DNA from: Methylotenera sp.
GTDB taxonomy: Bacteria; Pseudomonadota; Gammaproteobacteria; Burkholderiales; Burkholderiaceae_C
Assembly: GCA_021738245.1 (NCBI GenBank)
Contig: JAIPCJ010000008.1
Location: forward strand, 1 to 52,751
Direction of reading: 5' to 3'
DNA: 52,751 nt
Shown: piece by piece, positions 8,543-16,134 of the stretch
Layout: each line of letters opens with the position of its first letter
Position numbering within the stretch: position 1 is the first letter of the stretch
Position numbers and translations under genes: made by a program
Notes under the pieces: generated by a model
Databases searched by the model: none
Told to the model about the DNA's origin: nothing
What the model saw: the letters and a program-made list of their open reading frames with translations, nothing else

Positions 8543-9784
8543 TCAAGGCTTGGCGGAGGCCATCAGCGTCGGCGTGATCGTGAGCGACAGCATCTCTGTG
8601 TCGGCCGGGTCGTTGCGGCCCTGCTCGATGCGGGCCTTCACGCCGTTGGCGGTGATCAGGCGCGGGCGTGCCACCACGCTCAACGGATGGCCCTTGCTGA
8701 CCTCGGTGCGCAGGTCGATCTTGTTGTCACCCAGGTCGTTGGCGACGATGGCCACGGCCACCTGGTCGGCGGTGGGGGCGTCCGGGCGGCCGTTGAGCAT
8801 CAGCAGGGCGCGCTCGCCGAGGTGAACGCGCATCGTGGTGTTGGCCGATTCGGTCTTGAACTCGGGCGCCTTGCCGGTGCGGTAGCTCAGCTCGACCTTC
8901 AGCTCCACCAGCGGGGTGTCGTACTGGGGGGGCTGTGTCTGCACGGCATAAGCCAGGCCGGCCAGCGCCAGCAGGCTGCCGCCCAGGGCCGCGACACGAA
9001 GGCGAGACAGGCGACGGGCGTGGTTCAACATGGCAATCCTTTCGATCAAGGGGTGAGTCGTGCCCCAGCGACTGGCCAGCGGCGCGCCGAGGTGATGGAG
9101 GTCGTGCGCGGCGAGCAGGGCGCGGGTGTAGTCGGTGCGAGCCTCCGGGCGAGAGGCGAGCACGGCGGCATCGCAGGCGAGTTCCTGGTCGGCCCGCCAG
9201 CGGCGCGCCGCCCACCAGGCCAGGGGGTTCCACCAGTGCAGGGCGGTGAGGCCGCAGGCAAGCAGGTTCCAGAGGTTGTCGAGCCGGTCGCGGTGCACCT
9301 GCTCGTGGGCCAGGATGAGTTCGCGCTGGGCGGGCGGGAAGCGTTGCTCGAAGTCCGCCGGCAGGGCCACGCGCGGGCGCCACAGGCCGATCAACGCCGG
9401 GCTGCTGCCGGCGGGCAGGCGGCCCTGGGTGCCCACCAGTCGACTGAGCCGCCATTGCCGCCGCGCCTGCACCAGCAGCACGACCGCGGTGCCACCGAGC
9501 CACACCATCAGCCACAGCCCGGCAGCGCTCCCTGCGCTGACCGGCTGAGCCGCGGTGGCCGCCGGGCCGGGAGCGCCTGCGGCCTGCAGCACCAGCAGCA
9601 GCGGCTCGGTCGACGGGCGGGGCAGGGCCGGGGTGAGCAGCAGGGCTGGCAGCAGCAGCCAGCCCAGGTACAGCGCCCCCGCGCCCAGGCGCCGCAGCAG
9701 CGGCCTCAGCAGGGCCAGCAGCAGCACCGCGGCGCTGAAGGCCAGCGCCTGACGGGCCAGCAGGGCGAGCAGCAGATCAGTCAT
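8543..9784 (-). CDS. BlaR1-like M56 membrane metallopeptidase with secretin-like tail (proximal copy)
   Basis: This 413-residue M56 protein has the same layout as its downstream neighbour: N-terminal helices, HEQVH at 160-164 in the peptidase domain, and the WWNPLAWWAARRWRADQELACDAAVL block. After a transmembrane helix (around 270-285) comes a periplasmic tail of about 120 residues. It contains ARPRLITANGVKARIEQG and LSLTITPTL, which by eye resemble the beta-strand signature of the secretin domain of type II/III secretion outer-membrane channels. That is a sequence impression only. The start codon overlaps the end of blaI by 8 bp, and the next M56 gene begins 12 bp after its stop, so all three are surely one operon. 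No penicillin-binding domain is present. Confidence 0.85.
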   Translation of the reverse strand: MTDLLLALLARQALAFSAAVLLLALLRPLLRRLGAGALYLGWLLLPALLLTPALPRPSTEPLLLVLQAAGAPGPAATAAQPVSAGSAAGLWLMVWLGGTAVVLLVQARRQWRLSRLVGTQGRLPAGSSPALIGLWRPRVALPADFEQRFPPAQRELILAHEQVHRDRLDNLWNLLACGLTALHWWNPLAWWAARRWRADQELACDAAVLASRPEARTDYTRALLAAHDLHHLGAPLASRWGTTHPLIERIAMLNHARRLSRLRVAALGGSLLALAGLAYAVQTQPPQYDTPLVELKVELSYRTGKAPEFKTESANTTMRVHLGERALLMLNGRPDAPTADQVAVAIVANDLGDNKIDLRTEVSKGHPLSVVARPRLITANGVKARIEQGRNDPADTEMLSLTITPTLMASAKP

Positions 9785-10160
9785 GGCCTTGCTCCTTGAG
9801 CAGCGCCTTCAGCGCGGCGATGTCGTCGTCACCCAGCTTGCGCTCGGACGCAAACTGCGCCACCAGCGGCGCGAGCCGGCCACCGAAGAGCCGGTCGATG
9901 AGGGACAGGCCGGTGTCGGCCACCCAGGTGTCTTCGGGGATGGCGGGTGCATACAGAAAGCGCCGGCCGTCGCGCTCGGCGGTCACGGCGCCCTTCTTGA
10001 GCAGGCGGTTGAGCAGCGTCTTGACGGTGGCCAGGGCCCAGCCCTGCTGCGGGCCGAGCGCGGCGGCAATCTCGTCGGCCGCCTGGGGTGAGCGCTGCCA
10101 GAGCTGGCGCATGACCTGGGCCTCGGCCTCGCTGATGGGGGGGGGTGCTGACTTGCTCAT
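9777..10160 (-). CDS. BlaI/MecI/CopY-family transcriptional repressor
   Basis: This 127-residue winged-helix protein has the characteristic BlaI start (ISEAEAQVMRQLWQRSPQAADEIAAAL), the recognition-helix region WALATVKTLLNRLLKKGAV and the wing RDGRRFLYAP, with a C-terminal dimerisation helix. The family represses its own operon and is inactivated by an M56 protease, and both partners follow directly. Two matching inverted repeats lie upstream; the nearest begins 2 bp from the start codon, consistent with autorepression. Codons 6-8 form a run of nine identical bases (nine C on the coding strand), which could be slippage-prone. The target beyond its own operon is not shown by sequence; the divergent ppk2 gene is the obvious candidate. 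Confidence 0.9.
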   Translation of the reverse strand: MSKSAPPPISEAEAQVMRQLWQRSPQAADEIAAALGPQQGWALATVKTLLNRLLKKGAVTAERDGRRFLYAPAIPEDTWVADTGLSLIDRLFGGRLAPLVAQFASERKLGDDDIAALKALLKEQGHD

Positions 10161-10161
10161 T

Positions 10162-10177
10162 GATTACGCCTGTAAAC
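10162..10177. promoter_or_regulatory. Candidate BlaI operator 1
   Basis: GATTACGCCTGTAAAC is an imperfect inverted repeat (TTAC-N4-GTAA core) immediately upstream of the blaI start codon. It matches operator 2 at 14 of 16 positions. The TTAC/GTAA core resembles TACA/TGTA-type BlaI family sites. Binding is inferred. Confidence 0.6.
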
Positions 10178-10187
10178 GTAGACCGAT

Positions 10188-10203
10188 GATTACGCATGTA
10201 ATC
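10188..10203. promoter_or_regulatory. Candidate BlaI operator 2
   Basis: GATTACGCATGTAATC has perfect 6-bp arms and lies 26 bp centre-to-centre from operator 1. It sits between blaI (minus) and ppk2 (plus), 88 bp before the ppk2 start, so a repressor bound here could affect both genes. Confidence 0.65.
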
Positions 10204-10291
10204 GATCGGGTCAAGCGGGTTGTCACGCGCCCGTCTTGCGGCCCCCCTAGTCTGGCGGCGAGCGCCGCCGTTGCGGCCCGGAGACGCCCTC

Positions 10292-11197
10292 GTGAGCCCC
10301 ATCGATGAAGACCTGGTGAAGCGCATTCACCGCGACCTGCAGGACGACTACGACGAGGAGCTGGAACTCGAACTCGAAGACCGCGACTACGGCGACCTGC
10401 CCAGCGATACGACTGAACAGGAGCGCAGCGCCCGCCAGCGCTACTTCCGCGAACTCATCCGGTTGCAGAGCGAGCTGGTGAAGCTGCAGGACTGGGTGGT
10501 GCACACCGGCCACAAGGTGGTCATCCTGTTCGAGGGGCGGGATGCGGCCGGCAAGGGCGGCGTCATCAAGCGCATCACCCAACGCCTGAACCCGCGTGTC
10601 TGCCGTGTGGCCGCCTTGCCGGCGCCCAACGACCGCGAGCGCACGCAGTGGTACTTCCAGCGCTATGTGTCCCACCTGCCGGCGGCCGGCGAGATCGTGC
10701 TGTTCGACCGCAGTTGGTACAACCGTGCCGGCGTCGAGCGCGTGATGGGTTTTTGCACGGACGAGCAATACGAGGAGTTCTTCCGCTCCGCGCCCGAGTT
10801 CGAGCGCATGCTGGTGCGCTCGGGCATCCAGCTCATCAAGTACTGGTTCTCGATCAGCGACGACGAGCAGCGGGTGCGCTTCCTTGGGCGCATCCACGAC
10901 CCGCTCAAGCAATGGAAGCTGAGCCCCATGGACCTGGAGTCCCGCCGCCGTTGGGAGGAATACACCAAGGCCAAGGAAGTGATGCTGGAGCGCACCCACA
11001 TCCCCGAGTCACCGTGGTGGGTGGTGCCCGCCGACGACAAGAAGCGCGCGCGCCTGAACTGCATCCACCACCTGCTCTCGCAGATGCCGTACGAAGAAGT
11101 GCCGCATGCCGACATCGAGCTGCCGGCCCGCCAGCGCCGGGAGGACTACATCCGCCACCCGGTGCCGGCGGAGATCATCGTGCCGGAGCGCTACTGA
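10292..11197 (+). CDS. ppk2: Polyphosphate kinase 2 (class I PPK2 family)
   Basis: This is a 301-residue protein if translated from GTG at 10292, which has GGAG nine bases upstream. The frame is open 24 codons further, but that extension overlaps the regulatory region. Walker A (EGRDAAGKGG), the FDRSWYNRAGVERVMGF block and the lid segment (RRRWEEYTKAKEVML) are all intact, as in single-domain PPK2 enzymes. They transfer phosphate between polyphosphate and nucleoside diphosphates, regenerating ATP or GTP or making polyphosphate. An acidic N-terminal stretch rich in Glu and Asp is typical. The gene is divergent from the blaI-M56 operon across two operator-like repeats, and ppk1 and ppx/gppA lie about 10 kb downstream. 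Its 3' end overlaps the convergent small secreted protein by 23 bp. Confidence 0.9.
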   Translation: MSPIDEDLVKRIHRDLQDDYDEELELELEDRDYGDLPSDTTEQERSARQRYFRELIRLQSELVKLQDWVVHTGHKVVILFEGRDAAGKGGVIKRITQRLNPRVCRVAALPAPNDRERTQWYFQRYVSHLPAAGEIVLFDRSWYNRAGVERVMGFCTDEQYEEFFRSAPEFERMLVRSGIQLIKYWFSISDDEQRVRFLGRIHDPLKQWKLSPMDLESRRRWEEYTKAKEVMLERTHIPESPWWVVPADDKKRARLNCIHHLLSQMPYEEVPHADIELPARQRREDYIRHPVPAEIIVPERY

Positions 11198-11606
11198 TCG
11201 GAGCGGGCGTCGCCGCGACGGCCCGTGTCAAGGCTGCAGAGAGGTCACCTCCCGTACCGGGCTTGAAGCCAGGCGCCCGGCAGAACCCCTCGGCGCCACC
11301 GCCCTGCCATTGCTCATACGGTGAGGTGGCGACCGTGGCAAACGCGGTCCACGGTCCGGCCTTGCCCACCTTGAAATGGCCGCACAGCACCTGACGCGTC
11401 TGACCGTCGGGTGCGATGAACTGCCCCAGTCGAACTTGCCTGAACCGATCGGGTGGGGGCTTCATGTGTTGCCGAAAGTCGCTGGCGGCGTACTCGAGCA
11501 GAGCCGCGGGAGCCTCGGCCGTTGCGGATTGCGACTGCGCGCCGAGCGGCCCCATGGCCAAGGTCAGGGCGAGCATCCAGGGTAGGCATCGGGTGGAGAG
11601 CTTCAT
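11175..11606 (-). CDS. Small secreted protein of unknown function
   Basis: The product is 143 residues from the ATG at 11606, chosen because it begins a clear signal peptide (MKLSTRCLPWMLALTLAMGPLGAQS) with a likely cleavage after GAQS. The frame is open far upstream, but that part is antisense to the glutaredoxin gene. The mature part includes ASDFRQHMKPPPDRFRQVRLGQF, a single internal Cys in VLCGHFKVG, WTAFATVATSPYEQW and FCRAPG. I do not recognise a characterised family. The two Cys residues could form a disulfide in the periplasm. It is divergent from the glutaredoxin-like gene (85 bp apart), which might reflect shared periplasmic redox use. The function is unknown. Confidence 0.65.
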   Translation of the reverse strand: MKLSTRCLPWMLALTLAMGPLGAQSQSATAEAPAALLEYAASDFRQHMKPPPDRFRQVRLGQFIAPDGQTRQVLCGHFKVGKAGPWTAFATVATSPYEQWQGGGAEGFCRAPGFKPGTGGDLSAALTRAVAATPAPISSAPAR

Positions 11607-11691
11607 GGGGCGGGGGGAGATCAGCAGAACCATGCAGATGGCACCGTCACCCAGGTTTGGAAGGGGGCCTGGGAAAGCCCTAGGATGGGCC

Positions 11692-12048
11692 ATGCCCCGC
11701 TCTCTGTTGGTCGTGATCCTCGTTGCCGCCCTGGCCTCCTGGGCCTGGCGAGCGCATGTCGACAACGCGGAGGGGCAGCGCCTGGCCGCGCTGGTGCAGG
11801 CAGGCGACATCCGCATGATCTCGTCGGAGACCTGTGGCTGGTGCACGGCCGCGCGCCGCTGGATGACCGAGCAGAACCTGCCGTTCGAGGAGTGCTTCAT
11901 CGAGCGCGAGGCGCGTTGCCAGGCCGAGTACGAGGCGCTCGGGGGCATGGGCACACCCACACTCGTGGTGCGCGGCCAGCGCATCCTCGGCTTCGACCGA
12001 GAGGCCATCGCCCGGGTGCTGGCGGCGCCGCCCGCTCGCGGCACTTGA
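11692..12048 (+). CDS. Membrane-anchored glutaredoxin-like protein
   Basis: This 118-residue protein starts at the ATG at 11692, preceded by AGGA about 8 bases upstream. One N-terminal hydrophobic segment (SLLVVILVAALASWAW) acts as an anchor or uncleaved signal. It is followed by a glutaredoxin fold: beta strand DIRMISSETCGWCTAARRW with a CGWC redox pair, and the cis-proline loop GMGTPTLVVRGQRILGFD. The domain should face the periplasm. Glutaredoxin folds reduce or exchange disulfides, but with the CGWC centre and periplasmic location a thioredoxin-like role in handling protein thiols is also possible. It shares a promoter region with the divergent secreted protein that contains two Cys residues. 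Confidence 0.8.
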   Translation: MPRSLLVVILVAALASWAWRAHVDNAEGQRLAALVQAGDIRMISSETCGWCTAARRWMTEQNLPFEECFIEREARCQAEYEALGGMGTPTLVVRGQRILGFDREAIARVLAAPPARGT

Positions 12049-12079
12049 GCCGCAGGCCGCGTTCAGCGCAGGTCAATGG

Positions 12080-12130
12080 GCAGAGCCGAGTCGGCAACGC
12101 TGCTCAGCAGCGCTGGCGACTCGGCTCTGC
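12080..12130. repeat. 51-nt near-perfect palindrome
   Basis: The outer arms (12080-12093 and 12117-12130) pair perfectly for 14 bp. Pairing continues inward with only two mismatches to a three-base loop at 12104-12106. It lies 32 bp after the glutaredoxin gene and just before the terminator of the convergent gene. No T-run follows on either strand. It could end transcription by a non-canonical route, protect an mRNA 3' end, or be a dispersed palindromic element. Confidence 0.75.
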
Positions 12131-12138
12131 GACGGTGG

Positions 12139-12170
12139 AAAAAGGCGTCATGTGCATGGAGACGACGCCT
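12139..12170 (-). terminator. Terminator of the repeat-protein gene
   Basis: The 7-bp stem AGGCGTC/GACGCCT (12143-12149 with 12164-12170) is followed on the minus strand by TTTTT (12143-12139). It begins 4 bp past the stop codon of the minus-strand gene, so termination there is plausible. The 14-nt loop is long. Confidence 0.55.
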
Positions 12171-12173
12171 CGC

Positions 12174-12467
12174 TCAGCCGCGCTTGGTGGAGGTCTTGGC
12201 GGCAGCCAGAGTCTGGCGCATCAGCGTGGCTTCGCTGTAGCCCACCACCACGACGCGGGGCAGTTGCGCGACCACCGGCGCCTCGTCGCGCTGGGCGTAG
12301 CCGGTCACCACCACGCGGGGCAGTTGGGCCACAACCGGCGCTTCGGCGCGCACGGCCTTGCCGGTGATGACGACACGGTCAAGCTTGACCGTGGCTTGCG
12401 GGGCGGCCTGCGCGGCAACGGCGGCGAGGCTCAGGACGGCGGCGGTGAGGGTGATGTTCAGGCTCAT
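12174..12467 (-). CDS. Small secreted protein with three internal 20-residue repeats
   Basis: This 97-residue product starts at the ATG at 12467, with GGAG seven to ten bases upstream. A signal peptide (MSLNITLTAAVLSLAAVAAQA) precedes the mature start APQATVKLD. The mature protein is almost wholly a tandem repeat: RVVITGKAVRAEAPVVAQLP, RVVVTGYAQRDEAPVVAQLP, then RVVVVGYSEATL, and a basic tail ending TSTKRG. The repeat is also visible in the DNA (period about 60 bp). I do not know a characterised family. The xVVVTGY core resembles the TonB box/plug onset of outer-membrane receptors, which is a resemblance and not a function call. The gene is monocistronic with its own terminator. Confidence 0.7.
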   Translation of the reverse strand: MSLNITLTAAVLSLAAVAAQAAPQATVKLDRVVITGKAVRAEAPVVAQLPRVVVTGYAQRDEAPVVAQLPRVVVVGYSEATLMRQTLAAAKTSTKRG

Positions 12468-12579
12468 GATGGACTCCGTTTCGGTGGGTTTCGAACCGCG
12501 TGATTGCTTGTTCGATGGAGTCAGTTTCGTCAATGCCCATCGGCCCTTCCAGGCGGCTGCGATCAAGCGCCAGCCGCGC

Positions 12580-12611
12580 TGGATGAACTGCAAAAGCCGT
12601 GGATGAACTGC
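12580..12611. repeat. Two direct 12-bp repeats
   Basis: TGGATGAACTGC occurs at 12580-12591 and again at 12600-12611, 20 bp apart (about two helical turns), in the gap between the yciO-like gene and the secreted repeat-protein gene. Helical phasing could suit a paired binding site, but a chance duplication is equally possible. Confidence 0.4.
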
Positions 12612-12647
12612 GGCCGGCGCAGGGCGGCGCCGGGCTGTCGGCCGTGT

Positions 12648-13283
12648 TCAGTCGAGCTGCAAGCCCAGGCGACCCACCTCGCCGCGGCCCTGGCGCACCA
12701 GGATGGGCTCGTCACCCTGGCTGAGGTCCAGCACGGTGGTGGGCTGGGCCGGGCAGGCGCCGGCGTCCAGCACGAACTGCAGCTGCCGGTCCAGCCGGTC
12801 GCAGACGTCGGCTGCGTCGTTCATGGGTTCGGTGTCGCCGGGCGGGATCAGCGTGGTGGACAGCAGCGGCTCACCGAAAAGCGCGAGCAGGTCCTGAATC
12901 ACGCGATGCTCGGGCACGCGCAGCCCGATGGTGCGCCGGCTGGGGTGGGAGAGCCGGCGCGGCACTTCCTTGGTGGCCGGCAGGATGAAGGTGTAGGGGC
13001 CGGGCGTGGCGAGCTTGAGCAGCCGGTACTGGCGGTTGTCCACCATCGCGTAGGTGGCCAGTTCCGACAGGTCGCGGCACAGCAAGGTGAGGTGATGCTT
13101 GTCGTCGACCCCGCGCACCCGGCGCAGCGCCTCGGCCGCGGCCTTGTCGTTCAGGTGGCAGACCAGGGCGTAGCTCGAATCGGTGGGCACCGCACCCAAC
13201 CCGCCGCTTTGCAGCATCTGCACGCACTGCCGCAGGAAGCGTGGTTGCGGGTTGTCGGGGTGGACTTCGAAGAGCTGGGCCAT
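12648..13283 (-). CDS. YciO-type L-threonylcarbamoyladenylate synthase family protein
   Basis: This 211-residue Sua5/YciO/YrdC-fold protein has the nucleotide and threonine pocket signature PTDSSYALVCHLND, a basic loop RVRGVDDKHHLTLLCRDLS and TPGPYTFILPATKEVPRRL. The wording of the last two blocks matches YciO rather than TsaC. The family makes threonylcarbamoyl-AMP for the t6A modification of tRNA; YciO itself has weaker or unclear activity. The partner gene 49 bp upstream encodes a PHP phosphatase, the same pairing as E. coli rnm(yciV)-yciO. The usual KRP loop of Sua5 is altered here (GVDDKH), so catalytic competence is uncertain. Confidence 0.85.
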   Translation of the reverse strand: MAQLFEVHPDNPQPRFLRQCVQMLQSGGLGAVPTDSSYALVCHLNDKAAAEALRRVRGVDDKHHLTLLCRDLSELATYAMVDNRQYRLLKLATPGPYTFILPATKEVPRRLSHPSRRTIGLRVPEHRVIQDLLALFGEPLLSTTLIPPGDTEPMNDAADVCDRLDRQLQFVLDAGACPAQPTTVLDLSQGDEPILVRQGRGEVGRLGLQLD

Positions 13284-13332
13284 GCCGCTAGGTTAAACCC
13301 GTCGGCGGGCGGGTTCCTGTCAGTGAATGCGC

Positions 13333-14190
13333 TCAGTGGATGCGCTCGGCCAGCGCCGCCCACACCGGCTGCAGGCTGGCCGCCAGCGGCGGTAGTGCGC
13401 CCAGGTCGACGCGGCTTTCCTCGGGGCTGTGGAAGTCCGAGCCGCGCGAGGCCAGCAGGCCGAACTCCTGGGCCGTCTCGGCGTACTCCTGGAACTCGGC
13501 CGTGGTGTGGCTGCCGGTCACCACCTCGATGCCACGGCCGCCGTGGGCGATGAATTCGGTGATGAGGGCGTACTCCTCGGTGGGTGTGAAGTCGTAGCGG
13601 CCCGGGTGGGCGATGACGGCGATGCCGCCGGCGCGGGTGATCCAGCCGACCGCGTCTTTCAGCGCCGCCCAGCGGTGCGGCACGAAGCCGGGCTTGCCTT
13701 CGGTCAGGAAGCGGCGAAAGACCTCGGGCACATCCGCGCAGTGGCCGGCGTCGACCAGGAAGCGGGCGAAATGGGTGCGCGAGATCAGCTCCGGGTTGCC
13801 CACGTACTTCAGCGCACCTTCGAAGGCGCCGCGGATGCCGACCTGCGCCAGGCCCTCGGCCATTTCGCGGGCGCGGGCCTCGCGGCCGCCGCGCGTGGCG
13901 CGCAGGCCCTCGGCCATCTCGGTGGAGGTGTGGTCGAAGCCCAGGCCGACGATGTGCACCACGCGGCCGGCGAAGGTCACCGAGATCTCGGTGCCGGTCA
14001 GGTAGGGCAGGCCGAGCGCCTTGGCCGCGTCGATGGCGCGCTGCTGGCCGCCGATCTCGTCATGGTCGGTCAGTGACCACAGCTGCACGCCGGCCGCCTT
14101 GGCCCGCGCCGCCAGGGCCTCGGGCGTCAGCGTGCCGTCCGACACGACGGAATGGCAGTGCAGATCGGCGTTCAGGGTGGTTTCGAGCAT
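13333..14190 (-). CDS. PHP-domain 3',5'-nucleoside bisphosphate phosphatase / 5'-3' exonuclease (Rnm/YciV-like)
   Basis: This 285-residue PHP-superfamily protein carries the metal motifs DLHCHSVVSDG, SLTDHDEIGG, GTEISV, HIVGLGF and IAHPGRYD, and near the end SDFHSPEE. These match the YciV/TrpH (RNase AM) group, which hydrolyses pAp-type nucleotides and trims RNA 5' ends. The start is set at ATG 14190 with AGGGGG just upstream; a GTG directly before it (14193) is an alternative. It precedes the yciO-like gene by 49 bp, and both are probably cotranscribed. The MCP gene upstream on the same strand ends 24 bp away, so read-through from there is possible. Confidence 0.85.
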   Translation of the reverse strand: MLETTLNADLHCHSVVSDGTLTPEALAARAKAAGVQLWSLTDHDEIGGQQRAIDAAKALGLPYLTGTEISVTFAGRVVHIVGLGFDHTSTEMAEGLRATRGGREARAREMAEGLAQVGIRGAFEGALKYVGNPELISRTHFARFLVDAGHCADVPEVFRRFLTEGKPGFVPHRWAALKDAVGWITRAGGIAVIAHPGRYDFTPTEEYALITEFIAHGGRGIEVVTGSHTTAEFQEYAETAQEFGLLASRGSDFHSPEESRVDLGALPPLAASLQPVWAALAERIH

Positions 14191-14214
14191 CACCCCCTGA
14201 TTGTGTCAGCGCGG

Positions 14215-16134
14215 CTAAAGCCGGAAGGCGTTGACGGTTTCGTCCATGCCCTGGGCCTGGGCACGCAGGCTGTCTGCGGCTGCGGCGGCTTCTTCCACCA
14301 GGGCGGCGTTCTGCTGGGTCATCGCGTCGATGGCCTGGACGGCGTCCCCCACTTCCGCCGTTTGCTGGGCTTCGGCGCGGGTCTGCTCGGCCATGGTGTG
14401 GATGAGACCGCTCATGTCCTGCACCTTGCCCAGGATGGCCTGCACCGCGGCCCCGGCGGCCGCGCCCTGCGAGGTGCCGGTCTCGACCCGCTCGACCGAC
14501 TGGGCGATCAGCGACTTGATCTCACGCGCGGCCGTGGCGCTGCGCTGGGCCAAGGCGCGCACTTCGGACGCCACCACCGCAAAGCCCCGCCCGGCGTCGC
14601 CCGCGCGGGCGGCTTCCACGGCGGCATTGAGCGCCAGGATGTTGGTCTGGAAGGCGATGCCGTCGATCAGGCCGGTGATGTCGGCGATGTGGCGGCTGGC
14701 CTCGTCGATGCCCTGCATCGTGCCCACCACGGCCTGCACCACGCGGCCGCCCTCTGAGGCCACGCTGGCGGCTTCCTGGGCCAGCACTTCGGCATCCCGG
14801 GCGGAATCGCGGCTGTGCTGCACCGCCGCGGTCAGCGACTGCACGTTGGACGCCGTCTGCTGCAGCCGAGCGGCGGCCTGTTCGGTGCGGTGGGCCAGGT
14901 CCTGGTTGCCGGCGGCGATCTCCTGCACCGCGTGCCGGATGCCACCGGCATCCGCATGGATGCGCTCCACCAGCGCGCGCAGCCGCTGCTGCATGTGGTC
15001 GAGCGCCGTCAGCACCCGGCCGAGTTCGTCGTGGCGACCGGCGGGCACCGGTTGGCTGAGGTCGCCCGCGGCAATGCGCTCCGTCACGTCCACCATCTGC
15101 CGCACCGGCCCGAGCAGCTGGCGGATGGAGCGGATCATGATGAAGATCATCAAGCCCAGCGCCGCCGGCAGCAGGACCAGCACGAGATTGCGGCGCCACC
15201 GGGCCGCTTCGGCGCGGGCCTGCAGCTCGGCGTCGAGCACCGTCATCACCTGCTCGCTCAGCCGCGCCTGCACGGCGCCTGCGTCGCTCAGCCGGGTGGC
15301 GAGCTGGTCGAGCGGGAAGTTCACGTCCTTGGCGGCGGCTTCCAGGGTGTCGTCCACCTGCTGGCGCTGGCTGCGGGCCGCGTCAGCCAGGGGCTGGAGC
15401 TTGTCCTTCAGGCCGGCGTCGCCCGCTTCCAGCGCGAGCTGGAGATGAGCCAGCATCTGCGTCGCATGCTCGCGGTAGCGGGTGTGGGCAGCAGCCATGC
15501 TGGCGAGGTCGTCCACCGCAGCGGCGCGGGCGAGGGCGGTCAGCTCCGACAGCGCGTCCTGCACCCGTGGGGCCGACTGCAGACCGGCCACGATGGCGAA
15601 GTAGGACGCGGCCTCGGGGTCCAGCAGCAGGCCGGTGCCGGCATTGAGCTGCGTGATGCCATCGAATGCGGCGTGGGCCAGCCGCGCCTGGGCGGCCAGC
15701 AGCTTGGGGGCGTCCAGCGGGCCCTCGGTCAGGGCCTTCAGCAGGGCCGCCTGCTGCTCGCGCAGCGGCTTGATGAGCTCGCGCTGCCGTGCGGCGAGTG
15801 CCGGATCGAGCGTGGGCTCGGCCAACAGGGCTTCCAGGGCGTCCAGCGCCTGGCGGGCCTTGTCTGCCGCGGCCAGCGCCTGGGGTTTGGCGTCGGGCCG
15901 GGTGCTCAAGCCCTCCGCACCCAGCACCCGCTGCTGCTGCAGGGCGGCCAGCACCTGCTGCCAGGCCCGGTTGGCGGGCAGGCCGCTTTGTTCGTCGGCC
16001 ACGACCGTCAACTGACTCGCGTAATGCCGCAGCAGCATGCCGCTGGGCAGCAGGCCCATCAGCAACGACAGCACGGCCACCAGTGCGAGCCGGGTGCGCA
16101 GGCTCCAGTGCTCAGAGAACTTCAGCAGAGACAT
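14215..16134 (-). CDS. Methyl-accepting chemotaxis protein
   Basis: This 639-residue chemoreceptor starts at the ATG at 16134 ([10 protein letters not shown]), giving an N-terminal transmembrane helix ([19 protein letters not shown]). A periplasmic sensing region of about 290 residues, mostly predicted helical, follows, then a second helix ([17 protein letters not shown]). Next are a HAMP domain ([20 protein letters not shown]) and the MCP signalling hairpin whose tip is [20 protein letters not shown]. The C-terminus lacks a CheR-binding pentapeptide. The sensing domain has no recognisable ligand motif. The start lies inside the end of the EAL-CBS-GGDEF gene (23 bp overlap), so the two are translationally linked and may act in the same response. 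No che genes are nearby. Confidence 0.9.
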   Translation of the reverse strand: MSLLKFSEHWSLRTRLALVAVLSLLMGLLPSGMLLRHYASQLTVVADEQSGLPANRAWQQVLAALQQQRVLGAEGLSTRPDAKPQALAAADKARQALDALEALLAEPTLDPALAARQRELIKPLREQQAALLKALTEGPLDAPKLLAAQARLAHAAFDGITQLNAGTGLLLDPEAASYFAIVAGLQSAPRVQDALSELTALARAAAVDDLASMAAAHTRYREHATQMLAHLQLALEAGDAGLKDKLQPLADAARSQRQQVDDTLEAAAKDVNFPLDQLATRLSDAGAVQARLSEQVMTVLDAELQARAEAARWRRNLVLVLLPAALGLMIFIMIRSIRQLLGPVRQMVDVTERIAAGDLSQPVPAGRHDELGRVLTALDHMQQRLRALVERIHADAGGIRHAVQEIAAGNQDLAHRTEQAAARLQQTASNVQSLTAAVQHSRDSARDAEVLAQEAASVASEGGRVVQAVVGTMQGIDEASRHIADITGLIDGIAFQTNILALNAAVEAARAGDAGRGFAVVASEVRALAQRSATAAREIKSLIAQSVERVETGTSQGAAAGAAVQAILGKVQDMSGLIHTMAEQTRAEAQQTAEVGDAVQAIDAMTQQNAALVEEAAAAADSLRAQAQGMDETVNAFRL

